DNA of 13,974 bases from positions 1-13,974 of the forward strand of contig JAHIVS010000323.1 in the NCBI GenBank assembly GCA_018816605.1, read 5' to 3'. Positions 1-6,948 of the stretch are shown here, one piece after another (position 1 is the stretch's first letter; every line of letters starts with the position of its first letter). Both the position numbers and the translations under genes were made by a program. Under the pieces are notes generated by a model. That model did not search any database, was not told the origin of the DNA, and worked only from the letters and a program-made list of their open reading frames with translations. The DNA is from Pseudomonadota bacterium. GTDB taxonomy: Bacteria; Desulfobacterota; Desulfobacteria; Desulfobacterales; Desulfobacteraceae.

Positions 1-1745
1 TCATACCCGGTCCACACAGACACGCACAGGGACGGGGTAAATCCGGTAAACCAGGCATCGTTATAGTTGTCAGTGGTACCGGTTTTCCCGGCAGCAGGCC
101 GGCCAAAGCCAAGGCTCCGAATGGACCTGCCAGACCCTGTATCCACGACCTCTTTCATCATATCCAGCACCTGAAATGCCACGCCGGGTTCGAGCACATT
201 CTTGTTCTGAACAATCCGTTCAAACAAAACACGCCCAAAGGCATCCTCGACCCGCCAGAAAAGAAAGGGGTCGTGTTTCACCCCCAGGTTGGCAAATACC
301 GAAAACGCCCCCGCCATGTCCAGGGGACTTACGGCAGAGGTACCAAGGGCCACTGAATAAACATCTTCCAAAGGACTTTTCACGCCGCAGGCCCGGGCCA
401 TGGCCGTTACCGCCCCGGGGCCCGTCATGCCAATCAACTGGGCTGCAATGGTGTTTACAGACTGGGCAAAGGCCGTTTTCAAAACCATATTCCCGTTAAA
501 CCGCCGTTCAAAATTCTGGGGTTCCCAATCCTTTGCTCCGGGAATTTCTATCAATACCGGCTTGTCCGTCATCCTTGTTCCGGGGTGGGCCCCTGTCTTT
601 TGAAAGGCCGTATAGTAAACGAAAGGCTTAAACCCGCTCCCGGCCTGGCGCCGGCTGTCCATGGCCCGGTTAAACTCGCTGGCGTAATAGTCCCTGCCCC
701 CCACCATGGCCTTGATGGCACCGGACCCCGTATCTATGGCAACCAGAGCCCCCTGGGGACGGTCCTTTTCCCCAGGATCTAAGCCCATGAGGGTATCCAG
801 CTGGCCAAGGCCCTGGGTCAGGGCATCCCGGGCAAAGGATTGCAACCGGGTATCCAGGGTGGAATAGACCCGGATACCCCCATGAAACACCACATCTTCC
901 CCATAGATGTGAATCAGCTCTTTGATCAGGGCATCCAGAAAATAACTCCCGCTTCGGGAATCCTTCCGGCCCTGGTGGAGCCGGGGCCGGGTGGCAGAGA
1001 TCTTTTGGGCCTCCGGGTGTGAAATGAATCCGGCCACCGCCATCCGTTCCAGGACAATATCCCGTCGCTTCAGGGCCCGGTCATAGTGCCGAAAGGGGTT
1101 GTAGTTGGTGGGCGACTTGGGAAGGCCGGCCAAAAGGGAGGCTTCCGCCAGATCCAATTCCAGGGCTGGTTTTCCAAAGAAAGTCTGGGAGGCGTTTTCT
1201 ATCCCCTGGGCCCCGGCACCAAAATGAATCTGGTTTATATAGGCATTGAGGATTTCCTCTTTGGTATTGCCCGCCTCTATCTGCAGTGCCACCAGCAGTT
1301 CCTTGAATTTCCGCCGCCAGGATTGTTCAAAGCTGAAAAATAGATTTTTGGCCAGCTGCTGGGTGATGGTGGACGCCCCCTGGACCTTATCCGGATCAAG
1401 CAATGTGATGTATAACCCTTTGAGAGTGCGAAGCTTGTTCATACCATGGTGCTCGAAAAACAGATGGTCTTCTGTGGCCACGATGGCATTGATAAAATCC
1501 TTTGACACCATCTCCAGGGGTACGGCCTTTCTTTCCCCCAGACCCATGATCACCTGGCCTGTGGATGCATAGATCAGGCTCTGGGGAGTTTCAATGATCC
1601 GGCTCAGGGGAGAAGGCAATTTGGGCAGGTCCCCGGCCAAATGGAATATCATAAAGATACCGGATAGTATCCCCAGGGAGATAATCACCAGGCCAAGGAA
1701 AAAAAACAGCCGGACCAAGGAGATGGAGCGCAAAAAAAAGGTCAT
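1..1745 (-). CDS. Class A penicillin-binding protein, PBP1A type (C-terminus cut off by window edge)
   Basis: Bifunctional peptidoglycan synthase: an N-terminal family GT51 glycosyltransferase polymerises lipid II and a C-terminal transpeptidase cross-links strands in the periplasm. The reading frame is open from ATG 1745 to the left edge (about 581 residues), so the stop lies outside the window. A hydrophobic anchor spans about residues 8-35. GT51 motifs are visible: E92-D-H-L-F-F-E-H-H-G, then GASTITQQLAKN, RRKFKE and KEEILNAYINQ. The transpeptidase has S370-G-F-K373 (catalytic Ser and Lys), S429-V-N431 and K554-T-G556, so all three penicillin-binding boxes are intact. The start overlaps the stop of the upstream gene by four bases (ATGA), which implies translational coupling. 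Family assignment is very secure. Naming it mrcA or ponA rather than another class A PBP is not possible from this fragment. Confidence 0.95.
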   Translation of the reverse strand, partial: MTFFLRSISLVRLFFFLGLVIISLGILSGIFMIFHLAGDLPKLPSPLSRIIETPQSLIYASTGQVIMGLGERKAVPLEMVSKDFINAIVATEDHLFFEHHGMNKLRTLKGLYITLLDPDKVQGASTITQQLAKNLFFSFEQSWRRKFKELLVALQIEAGNTKEEILNAYINQIHFGAGAQGIENASQTFFGKPALELDLAEASLLAGLPKSPTNYNPFRHYDRALKRRDIVLERMAVAGFISHPEAQKISATRPRLHQGRKDSRSGSYFLDALIKELIHIYGEDVVFHGGIRVYSTLDTRLQSFARDALTQGLGQLDTLMGLDPGEKDRPQGALVAIDTGSGAIKAMVGGRDYYASEFNRAMDSRRQAGSGFKPFVYYTAFQKTGAHPGTRMTDKPVLIEIPGAKDWEPQNFERRFNGNMVLKTAFAQSVNTIAAQLIGMTGPGAVTAMARACGVKSPLEDVYSVALGTSAVSPLDMAGAFSVFANLGVKHDPFLFWRVEDAFGRVLFERIVQNKNVLEPGVAFQVLDMMKEVVDTGSGRSIRSLGFGRPAAGKTGTTDNYNDAWFTGFTPSLCVSVWTGY

Positions 1746-2617
1746 TGCGCATCTGCTTTCAGAAGAAGGCTTAACTGCCAGACGGCCCACTCCCGGGCCT
1801 GGATCAGCAGCACCCGGTTTTCCCCCCGGTATTCAAACTCAAATCCCAGTTTGATATATCCGTTTTCCGCTTCGTTCCATATCCCCACCTGTTGAATGGT
1901 CCCATTCTGCTTGAGCAACAGGTCCGGATCCACCATCAGTTCGGAAATCATCTCGGTTGGTAATTTCAACACTGCGTCAAAAAATTTTTCAGCCGGAAAA
2001 ATTCTGCCCGCAAAGGCTTCCATTTCCCTAAGCTGACCGATTAACGGAGCATTGCCGGACTCAATTTCCATAATGGCATTCTTTTTTAAATCAATCTGGT
2101 GGATCACCCGGTTCTGGGAATCAATAAAATAGAGTTTAACCCCCTCCGCCTGGCCTTCACAAAAAATACGGTCTGTGGTTGTCCCGTTCAAAAGCCAGAC
2201 CAGATGGGAGGGATCAATGACCTTGCGGCCGGCGGACGCGGAAAGGGACAGATACAGGGCCTTGAACTGATCTTTGTCCAGGGGGACCCATTCCCCGGGC
2301 CGAAGACTGCCTGCCAGATGGGAAAAGGACTCAGCATCCTGGGCGCTTCTGCGGGTATCTTCTCTCCGGGTAATGATCTGATTCAGGGACTTATGGGCAT
2401 TGGAGGTCTGCCTGCCGGATTCCCACACGGCTCCGGTTTCAGGCCTTGTATCGTTTGTGGTCAAAAGATAGGTGCCCACCAGACGTTCACACCAGTCGAA
2501 TCTGAATTCCGATGCTCCGAAGGCCAGGGTGATAAACAGGACACCAAGGTTTAAAAACGAAAAAATCCGCCGCCACAACTCGCCGGCAGTAAAGGGATCA
2601 TACCAGTTTTGAATCAT
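1742..2617 (-). CDS. Membrane-anchored protein of unknown function, coupled to PBP1A
   Basis: A 291-residue protein that I do not recognise. One hydrophobic segment at about residues 17-36 follows a short N-terminus containing Arg-Arg, which suggests a signal anchor with the remaining 250 residues in the periplasm. The rest is soluble and mixed alpha/beta, with no cysteine pairs, nucleotide-binding loop or catalytic signature that I can see. The ATG at 2617 lies 6 bases after the stop of the zinc-ribbon gene, with a weak AAGG about a dozen bases upstream. Its stop overlaps the PBP start by four bases. From position alone it could be an envelope factor acting with the synthase or with pilus machinery; that is inference. 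An open frame this long, tightly packed between recognisable genes, makes it a real gene. Confidence 0.85.
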   Translation of the reverse strand: MIQNWYDPFTAGELWRRIFSFLNLGVLFITLAFGASEFRFDWCERLVGTYLLTTNDTRPETGAVWESGRQTSNAHKSLNQIITRREDTRRSAQDAESFSHLAGSLRPGEWVPLDKDQFKALYLSLSASAGRKVIDPSHLVWLLNGTTTDRIFCEGQAEGVKLYFIDSQNRVIHQIDLKKNAIMEIESGNAPLIGQLREMEAFAGRIFPAEKFFDAVLKLPTEMISELMVDPDLLLKQNGTIQQVGIWNEAENGYIKLGFEFEYRGENRVLLIQAREWAVWQLSLLLKADAQ

Positions 2618-2623
2618 AGAAAT

Positions 2624-3259
2624 TTATGCCTTGCCCGCTGCCCTCATGGAGTCGTTGAAAACCGTATAAAAATTTTGATGCTCTGTCAAAGCCGTTGACA
2701 GAATACCATCCGGATGGTCCAGGTCTCCGGATCCGATAATATAATTGGCACTTGAATGCAGGGCCGCCATGGGGTCCCCCGTGGAGAAAACGTCACTGAT
2801 CAGAATCAGACAGAGCCGCCGCCTTAGGGACATGTCCATTTCGTTCATGTGAACGGACATGGCCTTAAATCCCTGGTTCCGGTCAAAGGCATCATCCACC
2901 AGGACAAGGGAATAGAGTTGATATTCCATCCGCCCCAAGGCCTCTGAAATGGACGCCGGGGTTTCAACATGAAATCCTGAATCCTTTGCCGCAGCCACCA
3001 CTTTTATGCGCCCGGGCGAGGCCGCCATACAGACCAACGCCTGTTCCCGGCCCCGGGCAGACAAAAGGGCAGACGCCATGGATGGATGCCCGGCTGTTCC
3101 ATTATCCCTGTCCCCTGGGTCAGATGCCATGATTTGAGAGGCGCTCACATGGACCCTGTTCCCGCATTTGGGACATTTGAATGACGAATCCCTGCCCTTT
3201 GGTATCTTATGGTCCGGAATATTTAATTTTGTGTTGCAATGGGAACAGGTAATATTCAC
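2624..3259 (-). CDS. Zinc-ribbon protein with C-terminal pseudo-receiver domain
   Basis: A 211-residue cytoplasmic protein. Residues 1-38 form an MJ0042-type zinc ribbon with C5-S-H-C8 and C29-P-K-C32 as the likely metal ligands. A Gly/Ser/Asp-rich linker follows (about 40-70). Residues about 72-190 read like a response-regulator receiver fold: a beta strand and helix, then LVLVDDAFD at the position of the phosphoacceptor strand, then a hydrophobic strand LCLILISD. The acidic pair expected at the end of strand 1 is absent (ALVCMAASPGR), and no Lys is seen in the last-strand region, so phosphorylation is doubtful. The start is GTG at 3259, whose bases overlap the TGA of the pilU-like gene (GTGA), so translation is probably coupled. 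A regulatory or adaptor role for pilus retraction is inference. The zinc ribbon is secure, the receiver assignment moderate. Confidence 0.85.
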   Translation of the reverse strand: MNITCSHCNTKLNIPDHKIPKGRDSSFKCPKCGNRVHVSASQIMASDPGDRDNGTAGHPSMASALLSARGREQALVCMAASPGRIKVVAAAKDSGFHVETPASISEALGRMEYQLYSLVLVDDAFDRNQGFKAMSVHMNEMDMSLRRRLCLILISDVFSTGDPMAALHSSANYIIGSGDLDHPDGILSTALTEHQNFYTVFNDSMRAAGKA

Positions 3260-4428
3260 CGGTTTTTCTCCCTTTTATAACCATGGTCAATCTCAAGGGA
3301 ATCAATCTTGCTGGTGGACTCTCCCCTGGCGCTCTTTATGCGATCAAGACCCCTGCCCACAATATCTTTTCGGGATGCATAGGCAGATGCCGTTGCTCCA
3401 TCGATCTTTCCCTCTTCATAAAGGGAAATAATGAACTGGTCAAAGGAAATCATGCCCTGGGACCCGCCTGCCATGATGATGTCATTAAAGGTTTTTCCCT
3501 CTGATTCCCCGTTCAAAATGGAATCTCTCACCCGCAGATTGGTCCCCAGGATTTCAAAGGCGGCCACGCGGCCCCCGTCCTTCTTGGGCAGCAAGCGCTG
3601 GGCCACCACCCACCTCACCGTGTCCGCCAGGCGGATACGGATCTGCCGTTCTTCTTCTGTGGAAAACATACCCAGCACCCGATTGATGGTCTGGCCTGCA
3701 TCCACGGTATGGAGGGTGGACAAGACCAGGTGACCGGTTTCAGCTGCTGAAAGTCCTATCTCAACCGTTTCCCTGTCCCGCATCTCGCCCACCAGAATCA
3801 CCTTTGGGGCCTGGCGCAGGGCGGCCCGCAATCCGCTGGCAAAGGTGTCAAAATCCATGCCCAGTTCCCGCTGGTTGAAGGTGGATTTTTTCTGGGGGTG
3901 CTGATATTCAATGGGATCCTCAAGGGTAATCACATGGACCGATTTGGTTTCATTGATTTTGTCCAGAAGCGCGGCAAGGGAGGTGGACTTGCCCGATCCT
4001 GTTGCACCGGTGACAAAAATGATTCCGTTTTTCTCCTCTGCCATGGGCAGAAAACTTGAAGGCAGGTTCAGTTCTTCAATGGTGGGAATTCTGGTTTCAA
4101 GCTTTCGCAGGACAATGGAATATTTGCCGGATCGTGAAAAGATATTCACCCGGAACCGGGCCTTTGTGCCCAGCTGATAGGAAAGGTCACAGGAGCCTTC
4201 CCGTATGAGGGTTTCCGTCAGTTTCCGATTGTTGTTCATCAGATTCAAGGCAAACACTTCCGTTTGAAAGGGGGTCAAAACGGCATAGTCCGGCTCGATG
4301 ACAACCGGAACCAGCTGGCCGGAGCTTTCTACCTGGAGCGGCTTGCCCGGTGTCAGATTCAAATCCGATACATTGGTATGGGAATCGAGCATCCTGGAAA
4401 GGATATGGTCAATCTGCTGTTTTTTCAC
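3256..4428 (-). CDS. pilU: PilT/PilU-like type IV pilus retraction ATPase (second paralogue)
   Basis: A 390-residue hexameric secretion-type ATPase of the PilT/PilU branch, which powers pilus disassembly at the inner-membrane platform. It has an N-terminal PAS-like domain (about 1-110), Walker A GATGSGK with K147 followed by Ser-Thr, an Asp-box-like TLEDPIEY, Walker B VILVGEMRD and the His box GHLVLSTLHT. The AIRNLIRE-type motif typical of PilT is not kept; the aligned stretch reads NLRVRDSIL. Together with a longer charged C-terminal tail this points to a PilU-like accessory ATPase. The start is GTG at 4428, preceded by AAGGGG. An ATG five bases further upstream is out of frame and stops after two codons. 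It lies 45 bases after pilT, and its stop overlaps the next gene's start. ATPase family certain; PilU rather than a second PilT is likely. Confidence 0.93.
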   Translation of the reverse strand: MKKQQIDHILSRMLDSHTNVSDLNLTPGKPLQVESSGQLVPVVIEPDYAVLTPFQTEVFALNLMNNNRKLTETLIREGSCDLSYQLGTKARFRVNIFSRSGKYSIVLRKLETRIPTIEELNLPSSFLPMAEEKNGIIFVTGATGSGKSTSLAALLDKINETKSVHVITLEDPIEYQHPQKKSTFNQRELGMDFDTFASGLRAALRQAPKVILVGEMRDRETVEIGLSAAETGHLVLSTLHTVDAGQTINRVLGMFSTEEERQIRIRLADTVRWVVAQRLLPKKDGGRVAAFEILGTNLRVRDSILNGESEGKTFNDIIMAGGSQGMISFDQFIISLYEEGKIDGATASAYASRKDIVGRGLDRIKSARGESTSKIDSLEIDHGYKREKNR

Positions 4429-4473
4429 GCCATCCCCTTCTTATTTTCGATTGTTCGGGTTTTCAAATGCCCT

Positions 4474-5556
4474 TCAGGCTTCTGTAAAATCATTGGGCGG
4501 ATGTTTGAGGAAGGGCCTGAATATGCCCTTGTTATTGGCCTTGCCATAGGCTTCATCCGGGCTGATCCAGCCTTTTTTATACAATTGCATGATGGCATCA
4601 TCCAATAATTGCATACCATATTGTTTTCCCGTCTGGATCATGGAGGGAATCTGGTGGGTTTTTGCTTCCCGGATCAGGTTTCTGACCGCAGGCGTTGCGA
4701 TGAGAATTTCCATGGCCGCACACCGCCCCTTTTTATCGATCCGTTTGAACAATACCTGGGCCACCACAGCCCGCAGACCATCGGACAGGGTGGAACGGAT
4801 CTGGGCCTGCTCTGTGGACGGAAACACCTCGATGATCCTGTCAACGGTCTTGGCAGCACTGGAGGTATGAAGGGTTCCAAATACCAGGTGACCTGTGGAC
4901 GCAGCTTCAATGGCAAGGGAAATGGTTTCAAGGTCCCTCAGCTCTCCCACCAGGATGATATCCGGGTCCTCGCGCAATGCCCCGCGAAGTGCCGAGGAGA
5001 ACGTCTGGGTGTGGAGCCCCACTTCCCTGTGGTTCACAATGCAGCTATGGCTTTGGTGCACAAACTCAATGGGGTCTTCGACCGTTATGATATGATCTTT
5101 CCGTCTTTTATTGGCCTGGTCGATGATGGCGGCAAGGGTGGTGGACTTACCCGATCCTGTGGGGCCGGTAACCAGAACCAGTCCCCGGGGCAGATCCGCC
5201 AGCTTGGAAATAACCGCAGGCAAGCCCAGTTGCTCGGCTGACAATACATTGGAGGGAATTTCCCGAAAAACCGCAGAGATTCCATTTTTCTGCATGAAAT
5301 AATTGGCCCTGTAACGTGCCAGGCCCGGGATCTCATACCCGAAATCCACATCCCCTGTTTCCTCAAATACCTTTATTTTTTCCTGGGAGGTGATTTCATA
5401 GAGAATTCCCCGCAGCTTGTCACTGGAAAGGCGCTCATATTTGATCCGCTCAATATCCCCGTTAAGCCTTAATGCCGGCTGCTGACCCGATGCCAGGTGA
5501 AGATCGGATGCACCCTGGTCATGCATGAGTTTAAAAAAAGCATCAATCTCAGCCAT
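4474..5556 (-). CDS. pilT: Type IV pilus retraction ATPase PilT
   Basis: A 360-residue twitching-motility ATPase that drives pilus retraction from the cytoplasmic face of the type IV pilus machine. The N-terminus DAFFKLMHDQGASDLHLASG is the classic PilT opening. Walker A is GPTGSGKST with catalytic K137, followed by the Asp box TVEDPIEF, Walker B IILVGELRD and His box GHLVFGTLHT. The PilT signature AVRNLIRE occupies residues 290-297, a conservative variant of AIRNLIRE, and supports true PilT over PilB or PilU. The length is close to the usual 345-370 residues. The start is ATG 5556 with AAGGTG a few bases upstream. The gene follows divIVA by 33 bases and precedes the pilU-like gene. No pilin, pilB or pilC gene is in the window, so the rest of the pilus system lies elsewhere. 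Confidence 0.96.
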   Translation of the reverse strand: MAEIDAFFKLMHDQGASDLHLASGQQPALRLNGDIERIKYERLSSDKLRGILYEITSQEKIKVFEETGDVDFGYEIPGLARYRANYFMQKNGISAVFREIPSNVLSAEQLGLPAVISKLADLPRGLVLVTGPTGSGKSTTLAAIIDQANKRRKDHIITVEDPIEFVHQSHSCIVNHREVGLHTQTFSSALRGALREDPDIILVGELRDLETISLAIEAASTGHLVFGTLHTSSAAKTVDRIIEVFPSTEQAQIRSTLSDGLRAVVAQVLFKRIDKKGRCAAMEILIATPAVRNLIREAKTHQIPSMIQTGKQYGMQLLDDAIMQLYKKGWISPDEAYGKANNKGIFRPFLKHPPNDFTEA

Positions 5557-5589
5557 TTGGACACCTTTTTATAAAGTTTTATGGAAGGC

Positions 5590-6090
5590 CTAGGCCTGTT
5601 TAATGAATTTTAAGGTGGAATCGGTTTCGTCTGCTGCCTTATTCTCTTCCTTGGTCATCTCAAGCATTTTTGAATGGGATTCCAAAACTGCAGAAATCTG
5701 CATTTCAAGCTGAATTCTCTGACGCTTGAGTTCAATGATATCACTGTGAAGCTGTGAGAGTCTTTTATGGGCACGGTTTAAAATTTTTTCCGCTTCCACG
5801 CCTGCATTGGCCATGGTGAGCTGGGCCTCTTTTCTCGCATTTTCCTTCATCTGGTCTAATATCTTCTGGGACTGGATCATGGCCGTTTTCATGGAATCTT
5901 CTCTTTTGCGATACCCTTGGTTTTCAAGGTTCAGACGGTGATTTTCCCTTCTGACATCCTCAATGGCCTTGTTCTGGGACTCAAGTTCCTTTGAAATCTC
6001 CTCAAGAAACACATCCACTTCCTGAACATCAAACCCCCTGAACCGGGTCGTAAATTCCTTTTGCCTGACAACCAGTGGTGTTACTCCCAT
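5590..6090 (-). CDS. divIVA: DivIVA-domain coiled-coil protein
   Basis: A 166-residue protein with the DivIVA N-terminal lipid-binding signature: TPLVVRQKEF, then RFRGFDVQEVDVFLEE at about residues 16-31. Residues about 30-150 are a nearly continuous coiled coil rich in Glu, Lys, Arg and Gln, ending in a short polar tail. DivIVA proteins bind negatively curved membrane at poles and septa and recruit division, polarity or cell-wall factors; that role is known mainly from Gram-positives. ATG 6090 is preceded by a strong AAAGGAG about seven bases upstream. The gene sits 21 bases after yggT and 33 before pilT. The yggT-divIVA order resembles the ylmG-divIVA arrangement of Gram-positive division clusters. 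A job in placing pilus retraction or cell-wall synthesis at the pole is inference from neighbours. Confidence 0.9.
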   Translation of the reverse strand: MGVTPLVVRQKEFTTRFRGFDVQEVDVFLEEISKELESQNKAIEDVRRENHRLNLENQGYRKREDSMKTAMIQSQKILDQMKENARKEAQLTMANAGVEAEKILNRAHKRLSQLHSDIIELKRQRIQLEMQISAVLESHSKMLEMTKEENKAADETDSTLKFIKQA

Positions 6091-6111
6091 AGAAAAACTC
6101 CTTTCCGAAAG

Positions 6112-6411
6112 TTAAACAATTGAGCGTGCCAGCCCGTGGAGACTATTCACAACAAATGTCTGAAGAAAAATGATCGCTAAAATCACAATCACAGGAGAAA
6201 TATCCAGTCCGCCAAAACTGACGGGAAGTCTTTTTCTGATCTGGTAAAACACAGGTTCGGTAGCGGTATTTATAAATCTGACGATGGGGTTGTATGGGTC
6301 CGGGCTGACCCAGGAAAGAACGGCACCTGCAACGATTATCCACATATATATACTTAAAGCATAGTCCAACACCACGGCAATCGCTTCTAAAAAATTGGCC
6401 AGAACAAGCAT
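6112..6411 (-). CDS. yggT: YggT/YlmG family integral membrane protein
   Basis: A 99-residue membrane protein with two hydrophobic segments (about residues 4-34 and 68-92), typical of the YggT family. Between them is the family hallmark region SWVSPDPYNPIVRFINTATEPVFYQIRKRLP, here with the expected Pro-Asp-Pro and the TEP motif. The biochemical function is unknown; relatives are linked to cell division, osmotic tolerance and, in plastids, nucleoid distribution. Start ATG 6411 is preceded by GAAAGG. It is the first gene of the minus-strand run: upstream is a 537-base intergenic region and then a divergent gene. In many proteobacteria yggT follows proC or yggS; neither is present here. Confidence 0.92.
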   Translation of the reverse strand: MLVLANFLEAIAVVLDYALSIYMWIIVAGAVLSWVSPDPYNPIVRFINTATEPVFYQIRKRLPVSFGGLDISPVIVILAIIFLQTFVVNSLHGLARSIV

Positions 6412-6454
6412 GGAATTACCTTTCTATAAAAATTTATCCTTAATCCACACTGGT

Positions 6455-6484
6455 TTGGTACCGCAAAATGATCTGAAAAGTCAA
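6455..6484 (-). promoter_or_regulatory. Possible promoter of the yggT-divIVA-pil-pbp run
   Basis: On the minus strand TTGACT (6484-6479) is followed after 18 bases by TACCAA (6460-6455), about 44 bases upstream of the yggT start. The -35 is good and the -10 weak. A heptamer AATGGTT (minus strand, 6499-6493) lies just upstream of the -35. Placement fits the first gene of the run, but nothing else supports it. Confidence 0.3.
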
Positions 6485-6492
6485 GTTTTTTT

Positions 6493-6499
6493 AACCATT
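6493..6499 (-). promoter_or_regulatory. Distal AATGGTT half-site near the yggT promoter
   Basis: AACCATT on the plus strand, so AATGGTT on the minus strand. It matches the three half-sites at 6619-6644 and lies just upstream of the putative yggT -35, about 126 bases from the cluster. A chance match of seven bases is possible; its placement makes it worth noting. Confidence 0.25.
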
Positions 6500-6602
6500 T
6501 AGTGATTATCCCATCCCGAAAAAGACACTTTTGACTTTATCCGATATGGTCGTCGCCAACGCCCGATACCGTTCCTGCCTTGGTGTTTGGCCTATTCCCG
6601 GG

Positions 6603-6631
6603 TTGACAAGCTCCGGAGAATGGTTTAGTAA
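6603..6631 (+). promoter_or_regulatory. Promoter-like sequence upstream of the AOR-family gene
   Basis: TTGACA (6603-6608), a 17-base spacer and TAGTAA (6626-6631). The -35 is consensus and the -10 matches four of six positions. It would give a leader of about 310 bases before the ATG at 6949, which is long. The -10 lies inside the inverted repeat at 6619-6644, as expected for a repressed promoter. Confidence 0.35.
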
Positions 6632-6644
6632 TGGTTAAACCATT
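6619..6644. promoter_or_regulatory. 9-8-9 inverted repeat, candidate operator
   Basis: AATGGTTTA (6619-6627) and TAAACCATT (6636-6644) are perfect inverted arms around an 8-base spacer. The spacer begins another copy of the half-site in direct orientation (AATGGTT, 6630-6636), 11 bases from the first, about one helical turn. A fourth copy, inverted, is at 6493-6499. The repeat overlaps the -10 of the putative AOR promoter. The binding protein is unknown. Confidence 0.45.
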
Positions 6645-6725
6645 GTATTTGACAGCTATCTCTATACTATCAGACGCGATTGTGGTATATTAACGGCTCA
6701 CCTTTCGGACTTCGGCTTTGGAGGA

Positions 6726-6811
6726 GCGGGTCAGGCTTTTTTTATTGTGCTTTTTATCAAAATTTTCAGTATCAGACACAACAAAATGCAATGACGAGCG
6801 CCTGACCCCAT
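6726..6811. repeat. Imperfect inverted repeat, possible remnant of a small mobile element
   Basis: GGGTCAGGC (6728-6736) and GCCTGACCC (6800-6808) are perfect 9-base inverted arms. Beyond them the arms continue with partial similarity: TTATTGTGCTTTT on the left against the reverse complement of CAAAATGCAATGACG on the right. The whole unit is about 86 bases and AT-rich inside. From memory, similar ends (CAAAATGCA... CTGACCCC) flank REP-associated or IS200-like transposase genes in Desulfobacterota. No transposase is present, so this would be a non-autonomous copy or relic. An alternative is a plain RNA hairpin in the AOR leader. Confidence 0.4.
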
Positions 6812-6948
6812 TTAAAAACTGCCAACTCCGTAAGGCTTTGATAACAAACAATTTTTAGGAATTAACACCTGTGGATTTTGCCAGATCAACAGGCCGGAAG
6901 TGCAAATAAAATCAACCTGCAAAAATGAATGTTTAAGGAGTTGTAAAA

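Larger units (their letters stand above)
6412..6948. other. 537-base divergent intergenic region (no convincing gene)
   Basis: This stretch separates yggT (minus) from the AOR-family gene (plus). I see no protein gene: the longest ATG frame I followed, at 6546, is only 30 codons, has no ribosome site and resembles nothing I know. The region contains a weak minus-strand promoter near 6455-6484, four AATGGTT heptamers between 6493 and 6644, a plus-strand promoter-like sequence at 6603-6631 and an imperfect inverted repeat at 6726-6811. The last 130 bases are AT-rich leader ending in an AAGGAG ribosome site at 6935-6940. Confidence 0.6.

Noticed and set aside
2099..2554. Plus-strand open frame of 151 codons opposite the unknown membrane protein
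   Set aside because: The minus-strand frame is longer, fits the tightly packed run and is coupled at both ends. The plus-strand frame has no context.
4425..4619. Small minus-strand frame bridging pilT and the pilU-like gene
   Set aside because: Overlaps the pilT 3' end in another frame and lacks a family signature; its end (ATG GCG TGA) only lies next to the GTG start of the next gene.
4609..5241. Plus-strand open frame of 210 codons opposite pilT
   Set aside because: Antisense to PilT including its Walker A and B region; no recognisable domain.
6546..6638. 30-codon frame in the divergent intergenic region
   Set aside because: No ribosome site, no similarity that I recognise, and it runs through the operator-like repeat.
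6649..6668. TTGACA followed by TATACT as a second promoter
   Set aside because: The spacer is only 8 bases, far too short for a sigma-70 promoter.
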